Notes under the pieces: generated by a model
Told to the model about the DNA's origin: nothing
Databases searched by the model: none
Seen by the model: only the letters and a program-made list of their open reading frames with translations
Shown: positions 17,963 through 26,715 of the stretch, piece by piece
Position numbering within the stretch: position 1 is the first letter of the stretch
Layout of the letters: every line of letters begins with the position of its first letter
Source of the DNA: Cyclobacteriaceae bacterium
GTDB lineage: Bacteria; Bacteroidota; Bacteroidia; Cytophagales; Cyclobacteriaceae
NCBI GenBank assembly: GCA_016787725.1
Contig: JAEUTZ010000017.1
Span: forward strand, 124,001-188,000
DNA length: 64,000 bases
Direction of reading: 5' to 3'
Made by a program: the position numbers and the translations under genes

Positions 17963-18511
17963 ATGTTGCGACCCGTGTATCTATTGATTTTTAAAATGCT
18001 GGGATGGCGAATCGAAGGCGATTTTCCCAAAGCACTAAAAAAATACATTGTAGCCGTGGCACCCCACACCAGCAATTGGGATTTCCCGCTGGGAGTGATG
18101 GCCCGTAGTATCCTGCGCATGCAGAAGGCCCGGTTCCTTGGAAAGGATTCTCTATTCAAACCTCCATTTGGCTGGTTCTTTCGTTCGTTGGGTGGTTATC
18201 CGGTCGATCGATCGAAAAGCCATGATGTGGTACAACAGGTGGTGGATATCTTTAACAAACATGATCAGTTCATTTTAGCATTGGCACCCGAAGGCACCCG
18301 TAAGAAAGTGGATAAATTAAAGACCGGCTTTTATTACATCGCCAAAGGAGCCGGGATCCCGATCATTCCGGTAGGGTTTGATTTTTCGCAAAAACGGATC
18401 GTCATCCGGGAACCGTTTTATCCAACGGATGATGCGGAGGCTGACTTTAATGAGCTGCGAAGTTTCTATCGAACCATGCGTGGAAAAAATCCGCAGTGGG
18501 GCATCGACTGA
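17963..18511 (+). CDS. 1-acyl-sn-glycerol-3-phosphate acyltransferase-like (PlsC family)
   Basis: A 182-residue acyltransferase of the PlsC/AGPAT family, which adds an acyl chain to lysophosphatidate or a similar acceptor. The catalytic HX4D block is HTSNWD (His35, Asp40); GGYPVDRS and the block ALAPEGTRKKVDKLKTGFYY are the glycerophosphate-binding motifs. It is shorter than classical PlsC and has one N-terminal hydrophobic stretch. It starts 3 nt after hutU, so it is co-transcribed. Confidence 0.85.
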   Translation: MLRPVYLLIFKMLGWRIEGDFPKALKKYIVAVAPHTSNWDFPLGVMARSILRMQKARFLGKDSLFKPPFGWFFRSLGGYPVDRSKSHDVVQQVVDIFNKHDQFILALAPEGTRKKVDKLKTGFYYIAKGAGIPIIPVGFDFSQKRIVIREPFYPTDDAEADFNELRSFYRTMRGKNPQWGID

Positions 18512-18574
18512 TAACAGGTTACAACAATCCAGGGTATTCTTCGTAATTTGATCTTAAACTAACCCATCACGATT

Positions 18575-19153
18575 ATGAAAAAGATACTGATTTCATTGTG
18601 CATGTGTGTTTTCGCCTCCTCAGTGCAGGCACAGTTTATTAAACAGGGTTCGATTATAGGCGGGGGAAGCTTTGATTTTCATACCGAAAAAGTGAAGGAT
18701 TCAAATTCAAAAGGTTCTTCCTTCAACCTGATTCCGTTTGCCGGATATCTGGTGATGGACAACCTGGTGGTGGGGGCCAACCTGGAGTATGGCTCTTCCA
18801 ATGCTGAATCAGGAAGTCCCTCAAACATTACCATCAAAAGCAATTCGGTCATGTTTGGTCCGCTCATTCGTTATTACATGGATCAGGGGCTATTTGTTCA
18901 CGGGCAATATAATTTCGGTAGCTCGAAGGATACCTATAATTTTGGAACCGGAGAAACCACCGATAAGTATAGTAAGTCACAAATCAGGGTAGGCGTTGGG
19001 TACGCAGCCCGGATTACGGATACCGTATTATTTGAACCCATCATCGGATATTACTCCCACACAGAGAAAGATAAATCAACCGATAACAAATCCACCACCA
19101 GCGGCATCTTTATCATGGGTGGGTTTACTATCATACTAAAAACCGTCCAGTAG
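18575..19153 (+). CDS. Small outer-membrane beta-barrel protein
   Basis: A 192-residue protein with signal peptide MKKILISLCMCVFASSVQAQ. The mature part has about eight amphipathic strands (IGGGSFDFHTE, FNLIPFAGYLVMDNLVVGAN, IRYYMDQGLFVHGQYNFG, IFIMGGFTIILK), typical of OmpA/OmpW-sized barrels in Bacteroidota. No ligand is indicated. The following gene encodes another barrel. Confidence 0.75.
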   Translation: MKKILISLCMCVFASSVQAQFIKQGSIIGGGSFDFHTEKVKDSNSKGSSFNLIPFAGYLVMDNLVVGANLEYGSSNAESGSPSNITIKSNSVMFGPLIRYYMDQGLFVHGQYNFGSSKDTYNFGTGETTDKYSKSQIRVGVGYAARITDTVLFEPIIGYYSHTEKDKSTDNKSTTSGIFIMGGFTIILKTVQ

Positions 19154-19175
19154 CGTTTATTTGAAAATTCGGCCC

Positions 19176-19183
19176 TATCTTTG
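19176..19183 (+). promoter_or_regulatory. Putative -7 box before the second beta-barrel gene
   Basis: TATCTTTG matches TAnnTTTG exactly and lies 27 nt before the start at 19211. The nearest TTG (19161-19163) is only 12 nt upstream, shorter than the usual spacing. Confidence 0.5.
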
Positions 19184-19210
19184 ATAGACTGAATGTAAAA
19201 CCAATCATTT

Positions 19211-19822
19211 ATGAAAAAAATACTTTTTGGAGTAGTGACTCTCGTTGGCCTTGCGATGGTGGAATCGGCTTCGGCCCAGGTGCAATTTTCGTTGGGCATT
19301 AAAGGAGGTGTTAACTTTGCCTCCGTCAATGTTACCAATGCGAAGGCCACCTGGGATGGAAAGACCGGATTTCATGGGGGTGCATTTGCGCTTTTCAAAG
19401 TTACCGCTTTTGCTGTTCAGCCCGAATTGATTTTTTCGCAACAAGGCTCAACCGTTACCTTGAATACCCAGGATCTGAATGCCAACTTCAGTTACCTGAA
19501 TGTACCGATCATGGCCAAGTTTTACTTACCACTTGGGTTGAACTTGCAACTGGGACCTCAGTTTGGCTTTTTAACTTCGGCTGAATCGGACTATAATCCC
19601 ATCACTAACACACCGACCAGTACGGATTTAACGGAATACTATAAGAATTCAGATTTCAGTGTAGGAATGGGTGTAGGGTGGGACCTTCCCTTTGGTTTAA
19701 CCATCGATGCACGGTATAATTTAGGGATCAGCGAAATTAATGATAACGCCTCATTGGAAGCCGCAAAAAATCAAGTGTTTCAACTTTCAGTAGGGTATAA
19801 ACTGATCAAGCTGGGTAAATAA
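19211..19822 (+). CDS. Porin-family outer-membrane beta-barrel (PorT-like)
   Basis: A 203-residue protein with signal peptide MKKILFGVVTLVGLAMVESA and an AxA-type cleavage site. FSLGIKGGVNFASVNV, FHGGAFALFKVTAFAVQPEL, FSYLNVPIMAKFYLPLGLNL and LQLGPQFGFL form the standard strand pattern of the Bacteroidota outer-membrane barrel family that includes PorT. It ends in a strand, VGYKLIKLGK. An own promoter and a strong terminator make it a likely single-gene unit. Confidence 0.82.
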   Translation: MKKILFGVVTLVGLAMVESASAQVQFSLGIKGGVNFASVNVTNAKATWDGKTGFHGGAFALFKVTAFAVQPELIFSQQGSTVTLNTQDLNANFSYLNVPIMAKFYLPLGLNLQLGPQFGFLTSAESDYNPITNTPTSTDLTEYYKNSDFSVGMGVGWDLPFGLTIDARYNLGISEINDNASLEAAKNQVFQLSVGYKLIKLGK

Positions 19823-19842
19823 TTCATTGCAGCAAATAGATA

Positions 19843-19871
19843 AGCCATCCTGTTAGGATGGCTTTTTTTTT
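19843..19871 (+). terminator. Intrinsic terminator
   Basis: AGCCATCC, loop TGTTA, GGATGGCT and then nine T. An 8-bp perfect stem directly after the beta-barrel gene. Confidence 0.93.
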
Positions 19872-19901
19872 GGATCCGATCGTTTAATTTCGCGCCTTGC
19901 C

Positions 19902-21176
19902 ATGAATTACCAGGAAACGCTCGCCTACTTGTACAAAAACCTGCCCATGTTTCAACGGGTGGGTGCGATCGCCTATAAAAAAGATTTAACCAATACTTTA
20001 CAATTGTGCAAAGCCTTAGGCAATCCACATCATACGTTTAAAAGTTTGCATGTGGCCGGTACGAATGGAAAGGGAAGTTCGTCTCACATGCTGGCGGCTA
20101 TTTTGCAGTCGGCCGGATATAATACCGGGCTCTATACCTCACCGCACCTCAAAGAATTTACAGAGCGCATCAAGGTAAATGGTTCTGAAATCAGTCAGGA
20201 TTTCGTAGTTGACTTTGTGGAGCGAATGAAGCCTTCGATCGAAACGATTAAACCATCTTTCTTCGAGATTACTGTGGCCATGGCCTTCGATTATTTTGCT
20301 CACGAGCACATCGATGTGGCCGTAGTGGAAACCGGCCTCGGAGGCCGGTTGGATTCGACCAATGTGATTACGCCATGCCTGTCATTAATCACCAACATCA
20401 GTTGGGACCACATGGATTTGTTGGGTGACACGCTTCCCAAAATAGCATTTGAGAAAGCGGGCATTATCAAAGTGGGCGTTCCGGTAGTCGTCAGCGAATA
20501 CCAACCCGAAGTAGCCGATGTCTTTCGTATCAAAACAACAGAAACCAACAGCAAGATTCAGTTTGCGTCCGAAGAGTATCAGATTCAATCAAAACAACCC
20601 GGAACGTTTGAAGTCATCGATCATGATCATAGTACTACGTATACATTAGATCTCATGGGCGGCTATCAAAAGAAAAACCTGGCCGGAGTGCTGGCAGCAG
20701 TCGATCAGTTGAGATCGCAGGGATTTAAAATTTCAGAGCAGGCGGTTCGAGCCGGCTTGGCCAATACCACCAGACTTACGGGTCTCAAGGGTCGCTGGCA
20801 AACGATTGGAACAAATCCATTGACGATTTGCGATACGGGTCATAATGAGTCGGGCATTCAGGAAATTCTGGAGAACCTGAAGTCTGTTCCTTATCGGCAA
20901 TTGCATTGGGTATGGGGTATGGTAGGCGACAAAGACGTAAGCAAAATACTAAGCCTGCTGCCGAAAGACGCACACTATTACTTCTGTCAGGCATCGATAC
21001 CGAGGGCGATGCAGGTGGAAGCCCTCGTTGAGAAGGCTTTGTTCGCGGGGTTGCGTGGAGAAACCGTAAAGGATGTCAATCAGGCGCTTGCCCAGGCCCG
21101 GTTGAAAAGCAACCCGGACGATTTGATTCTGATTGGAGGAAGTACTTTTGTGGTGGCTGAACTTAACGATTTGTGA
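19902..21176 (+). CDS. folC: Bifunctional folylpolyglutamate synthase/dihydrofolate synthase
   Basis: A 424-residue Mur-ligase-like enzyme that couples glutamate to dihydropteroate and adds further glutamates to folates, using ATP. The P-loop is VAGTNGKGSSSHM (about 48-60), followed by GLYTSPHLKEFTERIKVNG, the Mur-type VVETGLGGRLDSTNV, ISWDHMDLLGDTLPKIAFEKAGIIK and the C-terminal domain ICDTGHNESGI. Length and motif order match FolC. The stop overlaps the GTG start of trmB. Confidence 0.95.
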   Translation: MNYQETLAYLYKNLPMFQRVGAIAYKKDLTNTLQLCKALGNPHHTFKSLHVAGTNGKGSSSHMLAAILQSAGYNTGLYTSPHLKEFTERIKVNGSEISQDFVVDFVERMKPSIETIKPSFFEITVAMAFDYFAHEHIDVAVVETGLGGRLDSTNVITPCLSLITNISWDHMDLLGDTLPKIAFEKAGIIKVGVPVVVSEYQPEVADVFRIKTTETNSKIQFASEEYQIQSKQPGTFEVIDHDHSTTYTLDLMGGYQKKNLAGVLAAVDQLRSQGFKISEQAVRAGLANTTRLTGLKGRWQTIGTNPLTICDTGHNESGIQEILENLKSVPYRQLHWVWGMVGDKDVSKILSLLPKDAHYYFCQASIPRAMQVEALVEKALFAGLRGETVKDVNQALAQARLKSNPDDLILIGGSTFVVAELNDL

Positions 21177-21832
21177 AGAGTAAACTAAAACGGTTCGAGA
21201 TCATCGCCACACGCGATAATGTGCTGGAACCCGGCAAAGAAATTTACTTGAATATTAAGGGAAACTGGAAATCGTTGTATTTCAAAAACAACAATCCCAT
21301 TACAGTGGAGCTGGCCTGTGGCCGGGGTGAATATTCAGTCGGGATGGCGCGCCAGTTTTTGAATCGCAATTTTATTGGGGTTGATAAAAAAGGCGACCGG
21401 CTTTGGAAGGGGAGTACGTGGGCGGTGGAAGATCAGTTGTCCAATGTTGGCTTTCTGCGCACCGAAATCCTCTTTTTGGAGAGTTTTTTTGAAGCCGGAG
21501 AAATCGATGAACTCTGGCTTACTTTTCCCGACCCCCGTCCGCGCAAACGCGATATCAAACGCAGACTCTCCAGTAGCCGGTATCTTGAAATGTATAAGAA
21601 AGTATTGAAGCCGGGAGGTTACTTCCGTTTTAAAACCGACAATACGGATCTTTTCAACTTTACCCTGGAGGAATTATCGTTGAGGAGTGATTTGGAAGAC
21701 TTTGAGTCAACACACGACCTGTACGCTTCTCCCTTGCGACCCGAATGTTATGATATTAAAACCCGGTATGAAGAAATGTTTGCTGCGCAGGGCGAGAAGA
21801 TAAAATACCTCCGGTTCCGGTTTCGTCATTAA
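21173..21832 (+). CDS. trmB: tRNA (guanine-N7-)-methyltransferase
   Basis: A 219-residue SAM-dependent enzyme that makes m7G46 in tRNA variable loops. The SAM motif is VELACGRGEYSVGMA, the acidic loop NFIGVDKKGDR, and the signature LWLTFPDPRPRKRDIKRRL carries the conserved PDP. KTDNTDLFNFTLEEL closes the fold. GTG at 21173 is the start: it overlaps the folC stop (GTGA) and no upstream start fits. Confidence 0.92.
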   Translation: MKSKLKRFEIIATRDNVLEPGKEIYLNIKGNWKSLYFKNNNPITVELACGRGEYSVGMARQFLNRNFIGVDKKGDRLWKGSTWAVEDQLSNVGFLRTEILFLESFFEAGEIDELWLTFPDPRPRKRDIKRRLSSSRYLEMYKKVLKPGGYFRFKTDNTDLFNFTLEELSLRSDLEDFESTHDLYASPLRPECYDIKTRYEEMFAAQGEKIKYLRFRFRH

Positions 21833-21895
21833 CAGTTTAGTAATGCACCCATGATGTTGGGATAATGGCTGCTTCCGACCTTTGTCAGTAAGTTA

Positions 21896-22747
21896 ATGGG
21901 AAAAAGAAAACGCGAAGTAGAACTCGTTATTATCTCAGACACACACCTGGGCACCTATGGCTGCCACGCTGAAGAACTTCTCCGCTATTTAAAATCCATC
22001 AAGCCCAAGCGGTTAATCCTAAATGGTGATATCATCGATATGTGGCAGTTCAGTAAGCGATACTGGCCTAAAAGTCATATGCAAGTGGTGAAGCATCTTA
22101 CAGGGCTCATCGCTAAAGGCACCAAGATCACCTACCTTACCGGAAACCACGATGAGATGCTGCGGAAGTTTGCCGGTTTTCGGCTCAGCTCGTTTCAGAT
22201 TGCTAACAAAAAGGTGCTTTCGCTAAATGGAAAATCAGCCTGGATTTTTCATGGCGATGTATTTGATGTAACCATGAAATATTCGAAGTGGCTTGCCAAA
22301 CTGGGCGCCATTGGTTATGACACCTTAATTTTGATTAACTCCTTTGTAAACTTTGTCTTGAAACTTTTTGGCCGCAGCAAGATCTCTTTGTCAAAGCGCG
22401 TGAAGGATAGCGTAAAGCAAGCAGTTACCTTCATCAATGATTTTGAAAAGACGGCTGCAGAAATCGCCATCTCCAACGGATTCCAATATGTGATTTGCGG
22501 TCATATCCATCATCCGGAGATGAGAAAGATTACGACCGAGGAAGGCGAGGTGATGTATCTGAATTCGGGCGATTGGGTTGAGAATTTAACCGCCCTCGAA
22601 TACAACGAGGGCCAATGGCGGATTTATAAGTACAACGAGGATGCAAAGACGAAGTCAATGAAAATACCCAAAACGGCAAAAAGCCAAATGAATAATGAGG
22701 AAATTTTTAAGGACCTTGTCAATGAATTTCTCAACCTGAAGAAATGA
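21896..22747 (+). CDS. Metallophosphoesterase, UDP-2,3-diacylglucosamine diphosphatase-like
   Basis: A 283-residue calcineurin-type phosphoesterase. The di-metal motifs are IISDTHLG, LNGDIIDMW, LTGNHDEML, WIFHGDVFD and VICGHIHHPEM. Closest in pattern to the LpxH-like UDP-2,3-diacylglucosamine diphosphatases annotated in Bacteroidota, which act in lipid A synthesis; the pairing with a glycosyltransferase could also mean another glycolipid role. A long basic insert (about 135-190) is typical of this subgroup. The stop overlaps the next start by 4 nt. Confidence 0.82.
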   Translation: MGKRKREVELVIISDTHLGTYGCHAEELLRYLKSIKPKRLILNGDIIDMWQFSKRYWPKSHMQVVKHLTGLIAKGTKITYLTGNHDEMLRKFAGFRLSSFQIANKKVLSLNGKSAWIFHGDVFDVTMKYSKWLAKLGAIGYDTLILINSFVNFVLKLFGRSKISLSKRVKDSVKQAVTFINDFEKTAAEIAISNGFQYVICGHIHHPEMRKITTEEGEVMYLNSGDWVENLTALEYNEGQWRIYKYNEDAKTKSMKIPKTAKSQMNNEEIFKDLVNEFLNLKK

Positions 22748-23733
22748 ATATACTCTACGCTATTCAAGGAACAGGCAATGGCCATCTAAGTCGAGCGGTA
22801 GACATCATCCCGGAACTTAAGAAATACGGCAAACTTGATTTGTTTGTGAGTGGCGCCCAGGCGGAGATCGTGCTGCCCTATCCGGTAAAATATAAATCGA
22901 AGGGGCTGAGTTTCTTTTTTGGTAAACAAGGCGGCATTAACTTTCTCAAAACTTTTCAAAGAAATAGTTCGAAAGATGTTATTCAGGAGATCAAAAGTTT
23001 TCCGGTAGAGAAGTATGATCTGGTGGTAAATGATTTTGAACCCATTACGGCCTGGGCTTGTAAAAAACGTGAGGTGCCCATAATCGGACTCAGCCATCAA
23101 TCCGCATTGCTATCAAAAAAGTCTCCGCGGCCCAGGGTCATCGATCCCTTTGGAGAGTGGCTGCTGAAAAACTATGCCCCGGTAAAAAAGTATGTGGGGT
23201 TTCATTTTGAACAATACGATAAAAATATCTTCACACCGGTGGTGCGCACAGCCATCCGCGAAGCCAAGGTGAAAGACCTTGGACATTATACGATTTATTT
23301 GCCGGCCTACGATGATAAGAAGTTGGTGCAATTGCTTTTAAAAATCCCCAAGGTGCGGTGGCATATTTTTTCCAAGCATACAAAACGACCCTACCATGTG
23401 GGCCGGATTTCGGTGTATCCGGTCAGTGGTCAGGATTTTATTGAAAGTGTAGTAACGGGATCGGGGGTGTTATGCGGGGCTGGCTTTGAAACCCCGGCTG
23501 AAGTTATTCACTTGAATAAAAAGTTACTGGTGGTGCCCATGAAAGCCCAATACGAGCAACACTGCAATGCCGCCTCGCTCAAGAAGATGGGTGTACCGGT
23601 ATTAAAGAAAGTGAAAAAGAAGTCCATCCGGAAAATTGAGCGTTGGTTGGAAGAAGGTCAGCCCTTGGACACTTCATTTCCAGATATTGCAGGGGCCGCT
23701 GTGGAGAAGGCCCTTTCAAAAATATCAGAATAA
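22744..23733 (+). CDS. Glycosyltransferase-family protein (GT-B fold)
   Basis: A 329-residue protein starting NILYAIQGTGNGHLSRAVDI, the nucleotide-sugar transferase start with a GxGNGHLSR loop as in MurG-like and MGT-like GT-B enzymes. The C-terminal half has GSGVLCGAGFETPAEVIHLN and LVVPMKAQYEQHCNAASLKK, matching the donor-binding region. Acceptor unknown. Translationally coupled to the phosphoesterase (ATGA overlap), so the two probably act on the same envelope glycolipid. Confidence 0.85.
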   Translation: MNILYAIQGTGNGHLSRAVDIIPELKKYGKLDLFVSGAQAEIVLPYPVKYKSKGLSFFFGKQGGINFLKTFQRNSSKDVIQEIKSFPVEKYDLVVNDFEPITAWACKKREVPIIGLSHQSALLSKKSPRPRVIDPFGEWLLKNYAPVKKYVGFHFEQYDKNIFTPVVRTAIREAKVKDLGHYTIYLPAYDDKKLVQLLLKIPKVRWHIFSKHTKRPYHVGRISVYPVSGQDFIESVVTGSGVLCGAGFETPAEVIHLNKKLLVVPMKAQYEQHCNAASLKKMGVPVLKKVKKKSIRKIERWLEEGQPLDTSFPDIAGAAVEKALSKISE

Positions 23734-23736
23734 ACT

Positions 23737-24303
23737 TTAGTCTGCTTCCAGTAATTCCAGCACGGAGGCCAGGGCCTCATAATCTTTAAGCCCGGGTCTG
23801 ATTTCCTGATTGCCGCTAACCGTTATCCCGGAAATGGGCAAGGTGAGAAGTTGATCGATGGAATAGGGACATGAATCAAAGTCGATTAACACATCATAGT
23901 GTCCCGCTATTTCAGTAAGAATTTTGCGATCCAACTCCAGGGTACCAGAAAGGCTTGAAATGACCAGCATGGAAATATTTGTAGTAATGCCCGGGTTGGC
24001 ATTCAACTCTGTCCATTGGTTCAAGGACAGCGATACAATCAATTGATTGCGATGGTAAAAGGCATTGAGTAGGGTGAGCGGAATCTGCACCCAGGTGTCC
24101 GGATAGGATTGAATTTGATTCGGATTTTGAGTCGTTACTTCCAGAACAAATTGCGGTCCGCTTACCCAACCGGTTATCTCGGCAAGGGTTTTGGGATCTA
24201 TGTCTGAAACCGGGAAACCCAGCCAATCAACACCCATGCCGGCACAATACCGGGCATCGCTCAGGTTGGTGATGTTTCCTGCTTTTACTTTCGTTTTTAG
24301 CAT
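23737..24303 (-). CDS. Phosphoribosylanthranilate isomerase (TrpF)-like paralogue
   Basis: A 188-residue protein whose start KVKAGNITNLSDARYCAGMG is the TrpF pattern (normally KxCGxTxxEDA) in altered form: the catalytic Cys that precedes Gly is replaced (KAGNIT). The end SGNQEIRPGLKDYEALASVL matches the TrpF phosphate-binding and C-terminal helix region with GxxEIRPG. With the Cys lost and the barrel short, it may not catalyse the Amadori step. No trp genes are adjacent. Function unknown. Confidence 0.6.
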   Translation of the reverse strand: MLKTKVKAGNITNLSDARYCAGMGVDWLGFPVSDIDPKTLAEITGWVSGPQFVLEVTTQNPNQIQSYPDTWVQIPLTLLNAFYHRNQLIVSLSLNQWTELNANPGITTNISMLVISSLSGTLELDRKILTEIAGHYDVLIDFDSCPYSIDQLLTLPISGITVSGNQEIRPGLKDYEALASVLELLEAD

Positions 24304-24351
24304 GGCTCAAATATCAAAAAGAAAAAATAACTTTGAAACGAATCCCTTCGA

Positions 24352-25062
24352 ATGAGGCGCCTCGGTAAGATCCTGATTGTATTTATCCTCACGATTTCAT
24401 GTTCGGAAGATCCGATTGAACTGGATTTTGGCTATGCTTATCAGCCTTTGCGGGTGGGCCTTAGTTGGGTATATGGGGTAGAGGAGACTTCGATTGTACA
24501 ATCAATCGAAACGACTTTGCGCTACGAATTAAAGGTTACGCTTATCGATTCCTTTAAAACGGATGCCGGAATTTATTCCTATTGGCTGCAACGCCAAACC
24601 CGGAGTGATGAGAGTCAGTCCTGGATGGAGTTAGACACCTGGTCAGTCCAACAAACTGCCAATCAATTAATACAAAACGAATCGAACATTACCTTTGTCA
24701 AACTGGTTTTTCCCCCGGCAACAGGGGTAACGTGGAATGGAAACCAGTACAACAACCTCGCAAAGAATGGAAATATTTTTAACGGCCAGGGCAGCGAATT
24801 TTATCTGCTTGCTGATGTCGGGGAAGCGATCGAATTACCTTTCGGGCAGCGCTTTGAGAAAACATTAACCGTCATCCACAATGATTTTGAGGATGCCATC
24901 GTTGGCCAGGATAAGCGTTACGAAGTGTTTGCGGAAGGGGTGGGCCTCATTTACAAAGAGGTTAATCAGTTGGAGTATTGCTCAACACCTGCCTGCCTGG
25001 GACAACAAAAGGTGGATCGTGGGGTTATATACAAGCAAACACTGAAGTCGCATGCGTGGTAA
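24352..25062 (+). CDS. Predicted lipoprotein
   Basis: A 236-residue protein with a lipobox leader (MRRLGKILIVFILTISCSED, Cys17). The mature part begins FGYAYQPLRVGLSWVYGVEE and is mostly beta; the pattern resembles a family of Bacteroidota lipoproteins without known function. A TAACTTTG box at 24328-24335 fits the -7 consensus about 17 nt before the start. It overlaps the next gene by 11 nt, so it is probably made together with the subtilase. Confidence 0.65.
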   Translation: MRRLGKILIVFILTISCSEDPIELDFGYAYQPLRVGLSWVYGVEETSIVQSIETTLRYELKVTLIDSFKTDAGIYSYWLQRQTRSDESQSWMELDTWSVQQTANQLIQNESNITFVKLVFPPATGVTWNGNQYNNLAKNGNIFNGQGSEFYLLADVGEAIELPFGQRFEKTLTVIHNDFEDAIVGQDKRYEVFAEGVGLIYKEVNQLEYCSTPACLGQQKVDRGVIYKQTLKSHAW

Positions 25063-26662
25063 AGTAGTGTTTATTGGATTGTTGATGATGAGCGGCATGG
25101 TGGAAGCCCAGGTCAATCGCTACTTTATCTATTTCAAAGACAAAACCGGAACCCCCTTTACCATTTCACAGCCTGCTCAGTTTTTAAGTGCAAAGAGTAT
25201 CGCCCGAAGGCAAAAACAAAACATTGTAATCACCGAGGAAGATCTTCCGGTCAATCCAGCCTATGTAGCAGACGTTAAGGCAACCGGAGCAAAGACATTT
25301 TTTACCTCCCGGTGGTGGAATGGGGTATTGGTTGAAACTTCTCCTATTACATTACCGTCTATAACCGCCCTGCCCTTTGTAAAAGAAGTAATTTTTGTAG
25401 CCCCGGGAAATAAGTTGCAGGGTGGAAGAAAATCAAAGTATAAAGCCCGGAAATACGATACGGCCGAAGATCCGGTAAATCAGTTTCAGCTTACTCAATT
25501 GGGTCTTGATCAGATGCACATGGATGGTTATCGTGGGGAGGGTATTTCCATCGCCATCTTCGACAGTGGCTTTCAGGGAGTGAATGTGACGGCACCCTTT
25601 GCAGCGTTGTTCACCGAAAAGCGGATTAAACAGACCTACAACTTCGTACTGAACACGAATTCGGTTTATGAATTGGATGATCATGGCACCGAAGTAATGT
25701 CCGTGATGGCCGCGTTCTCCAACGGATCGTATACTGGAGGCGCACACAAAGCAGATTATTTTCTGTACCTGACTGAAGATGTTACAAGCGAATACCGGAT
25801 TGAAGAATTCAACTGGGCGTTTGCAGCCGAACGGGCCGACAGTGCCGGGGTGGATGTCATCAACTCATCATTAGGGTACAATACGTTTGATGATGCTTCG
25901 ATGGATTATCAACCTGCTGATTTAGATGGCAATACAGCACTGATTACAAGAACTGCCCGGAAAGCGATGGCGCGGGGAATGATTGTGGTATGCAGTGCCG
26001 GCAACGAAGGCAGTTCATCCTGGAAGTTCGTTACACCACCGGCCGATGCCGTTGGGATTCTTGCAGTAGGGTCGGTAACTATGTCGGGTGTGCCCAGCAG
26101 TTTCAGTTCGATCGGACCCACTGCTGATAACCGATGGAAACCCGATGTGGTAGCGTTAGGATCCGGCACCAGCGTTGTCAAAGCCAGCGGTGCGATTGGC
26201 ACGGCCAGTGGTACTTCGGTGGCCAGCCCGTTGGTGGCCAGTTTAACAGCGGGTGTCTGGCAGGCATATCCTACCTTAACAGCAACCGAGGTGTACGACC
26301 TGATTATCGGCTCAGCCAGCCGGGCGTTAACGCCAACGAACTCATTGGGGTATGGTATTCCGCATTATGAATCGGTGATCAGTAGTCAAAAGTCGGTTGA
26401 TCCGGATGCCGCCTGGATTTCGGTATTTCCAAATCCGGTCGTTAATACGGGTTTTAATGCGACCTTAAAGGAACCCAAAGGGGCGTCCCTGCTGATCACT
26501 ATTTACGATGTTCGGGGAAGTCGTATGGTAGAGTGGACCGAGGTGATTTCGGAACAAAACAATCCCTTGATGGTCGATGTCAGTACCTATCCTCCCGGTT
26601 TATATCTGGTGCAATTCCGACAAGGAAACGCTACTGCCCATGTCCGCATCCTAAGGAGGTAA
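25052..26662 (+). CDS. S8 (subtilisin) serine peptidase with T9SS sorting domain
   Basis: A 536-residue secreted protease. The signal peptide ends at VEAQ; about 20-130 is an inhibitor-like propeptide; the catalytic triad is Asp171 (IFDSGFQG), His211 (DDHGTEVMS) and Ser389 (ASGTSVASP), with Asn318 (SAGNEGS) for the oxyanion hole. The last 85 residues are a T9SS type A sorting domain (WISVFPNPVV, ITIYDVRGSRMVEW, GLYLVQFRQGNATAHVRILR), so it is exported across the outer membrane and anchored or released. Likely a nutrient or maturation protease. Confidence 0.93.
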   Translation: MRGKVVFIGLLMMSGMVEAQVNRYFIYFKDKTGTPFTISQPAQFLSAKSIARRQKQNIVITEEDLPVNPAYVADVKATGAKTFFTSRWWNGVLVETSPITLPSITALPFVKEVIFVAPGNKLQGGRKSKYKARKYDTAEDPVNQFQLTQLGLDQMHMDGYRGEGISIAIFDSGFQGVNVTAPFAALFTEKRIKQTYNFVLNTNSVYELDDHGTEVMSVMAAFSNGSYTGGAHKADYFLYLTEDVTSEYRIEEFNWAFAAERADSAGVDVINSSLGYNTFDDASMDYQPADLDGNTALITRTARKAMARGMIVVCSAGNEGSSSWKFVTPPADAVGILAVGSVTMSGVPSSFSSIGPTADNRWKPDVVALGSGTSVVKASGAIGTASGTSVASPLVASLTAGVWQAYPTLTATEVYDLIIGSASRALTPTNSLGYGIPHYESVISSQKSVDPDAAWISVFPNPVVNTGFNATLKEPKGASLLITIYDVRGSRMVEWTEVISEQNNPLMVDVSTYPPGLYLVQFRQGNATAHVRILRR

Positions 26663-26688
26663 AGTTTAGCAAAGATGAATCCGGTAGT

Positions 26689-26696
26689 TATCTTTG
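26689..26696 (+). promoter_or_regulatory. Putative -7 box for rpe
   Basis: TATCTTTG matches TAnnTTTG exactly, 19 nt before the rpe ATG. At the expected upstream distance only a weak TTTAG (26665-26669) is seen. Confidence 0.5.
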
Positions 26697-26715
26697 CCGT
26701 GGTTAACATCCTTGC

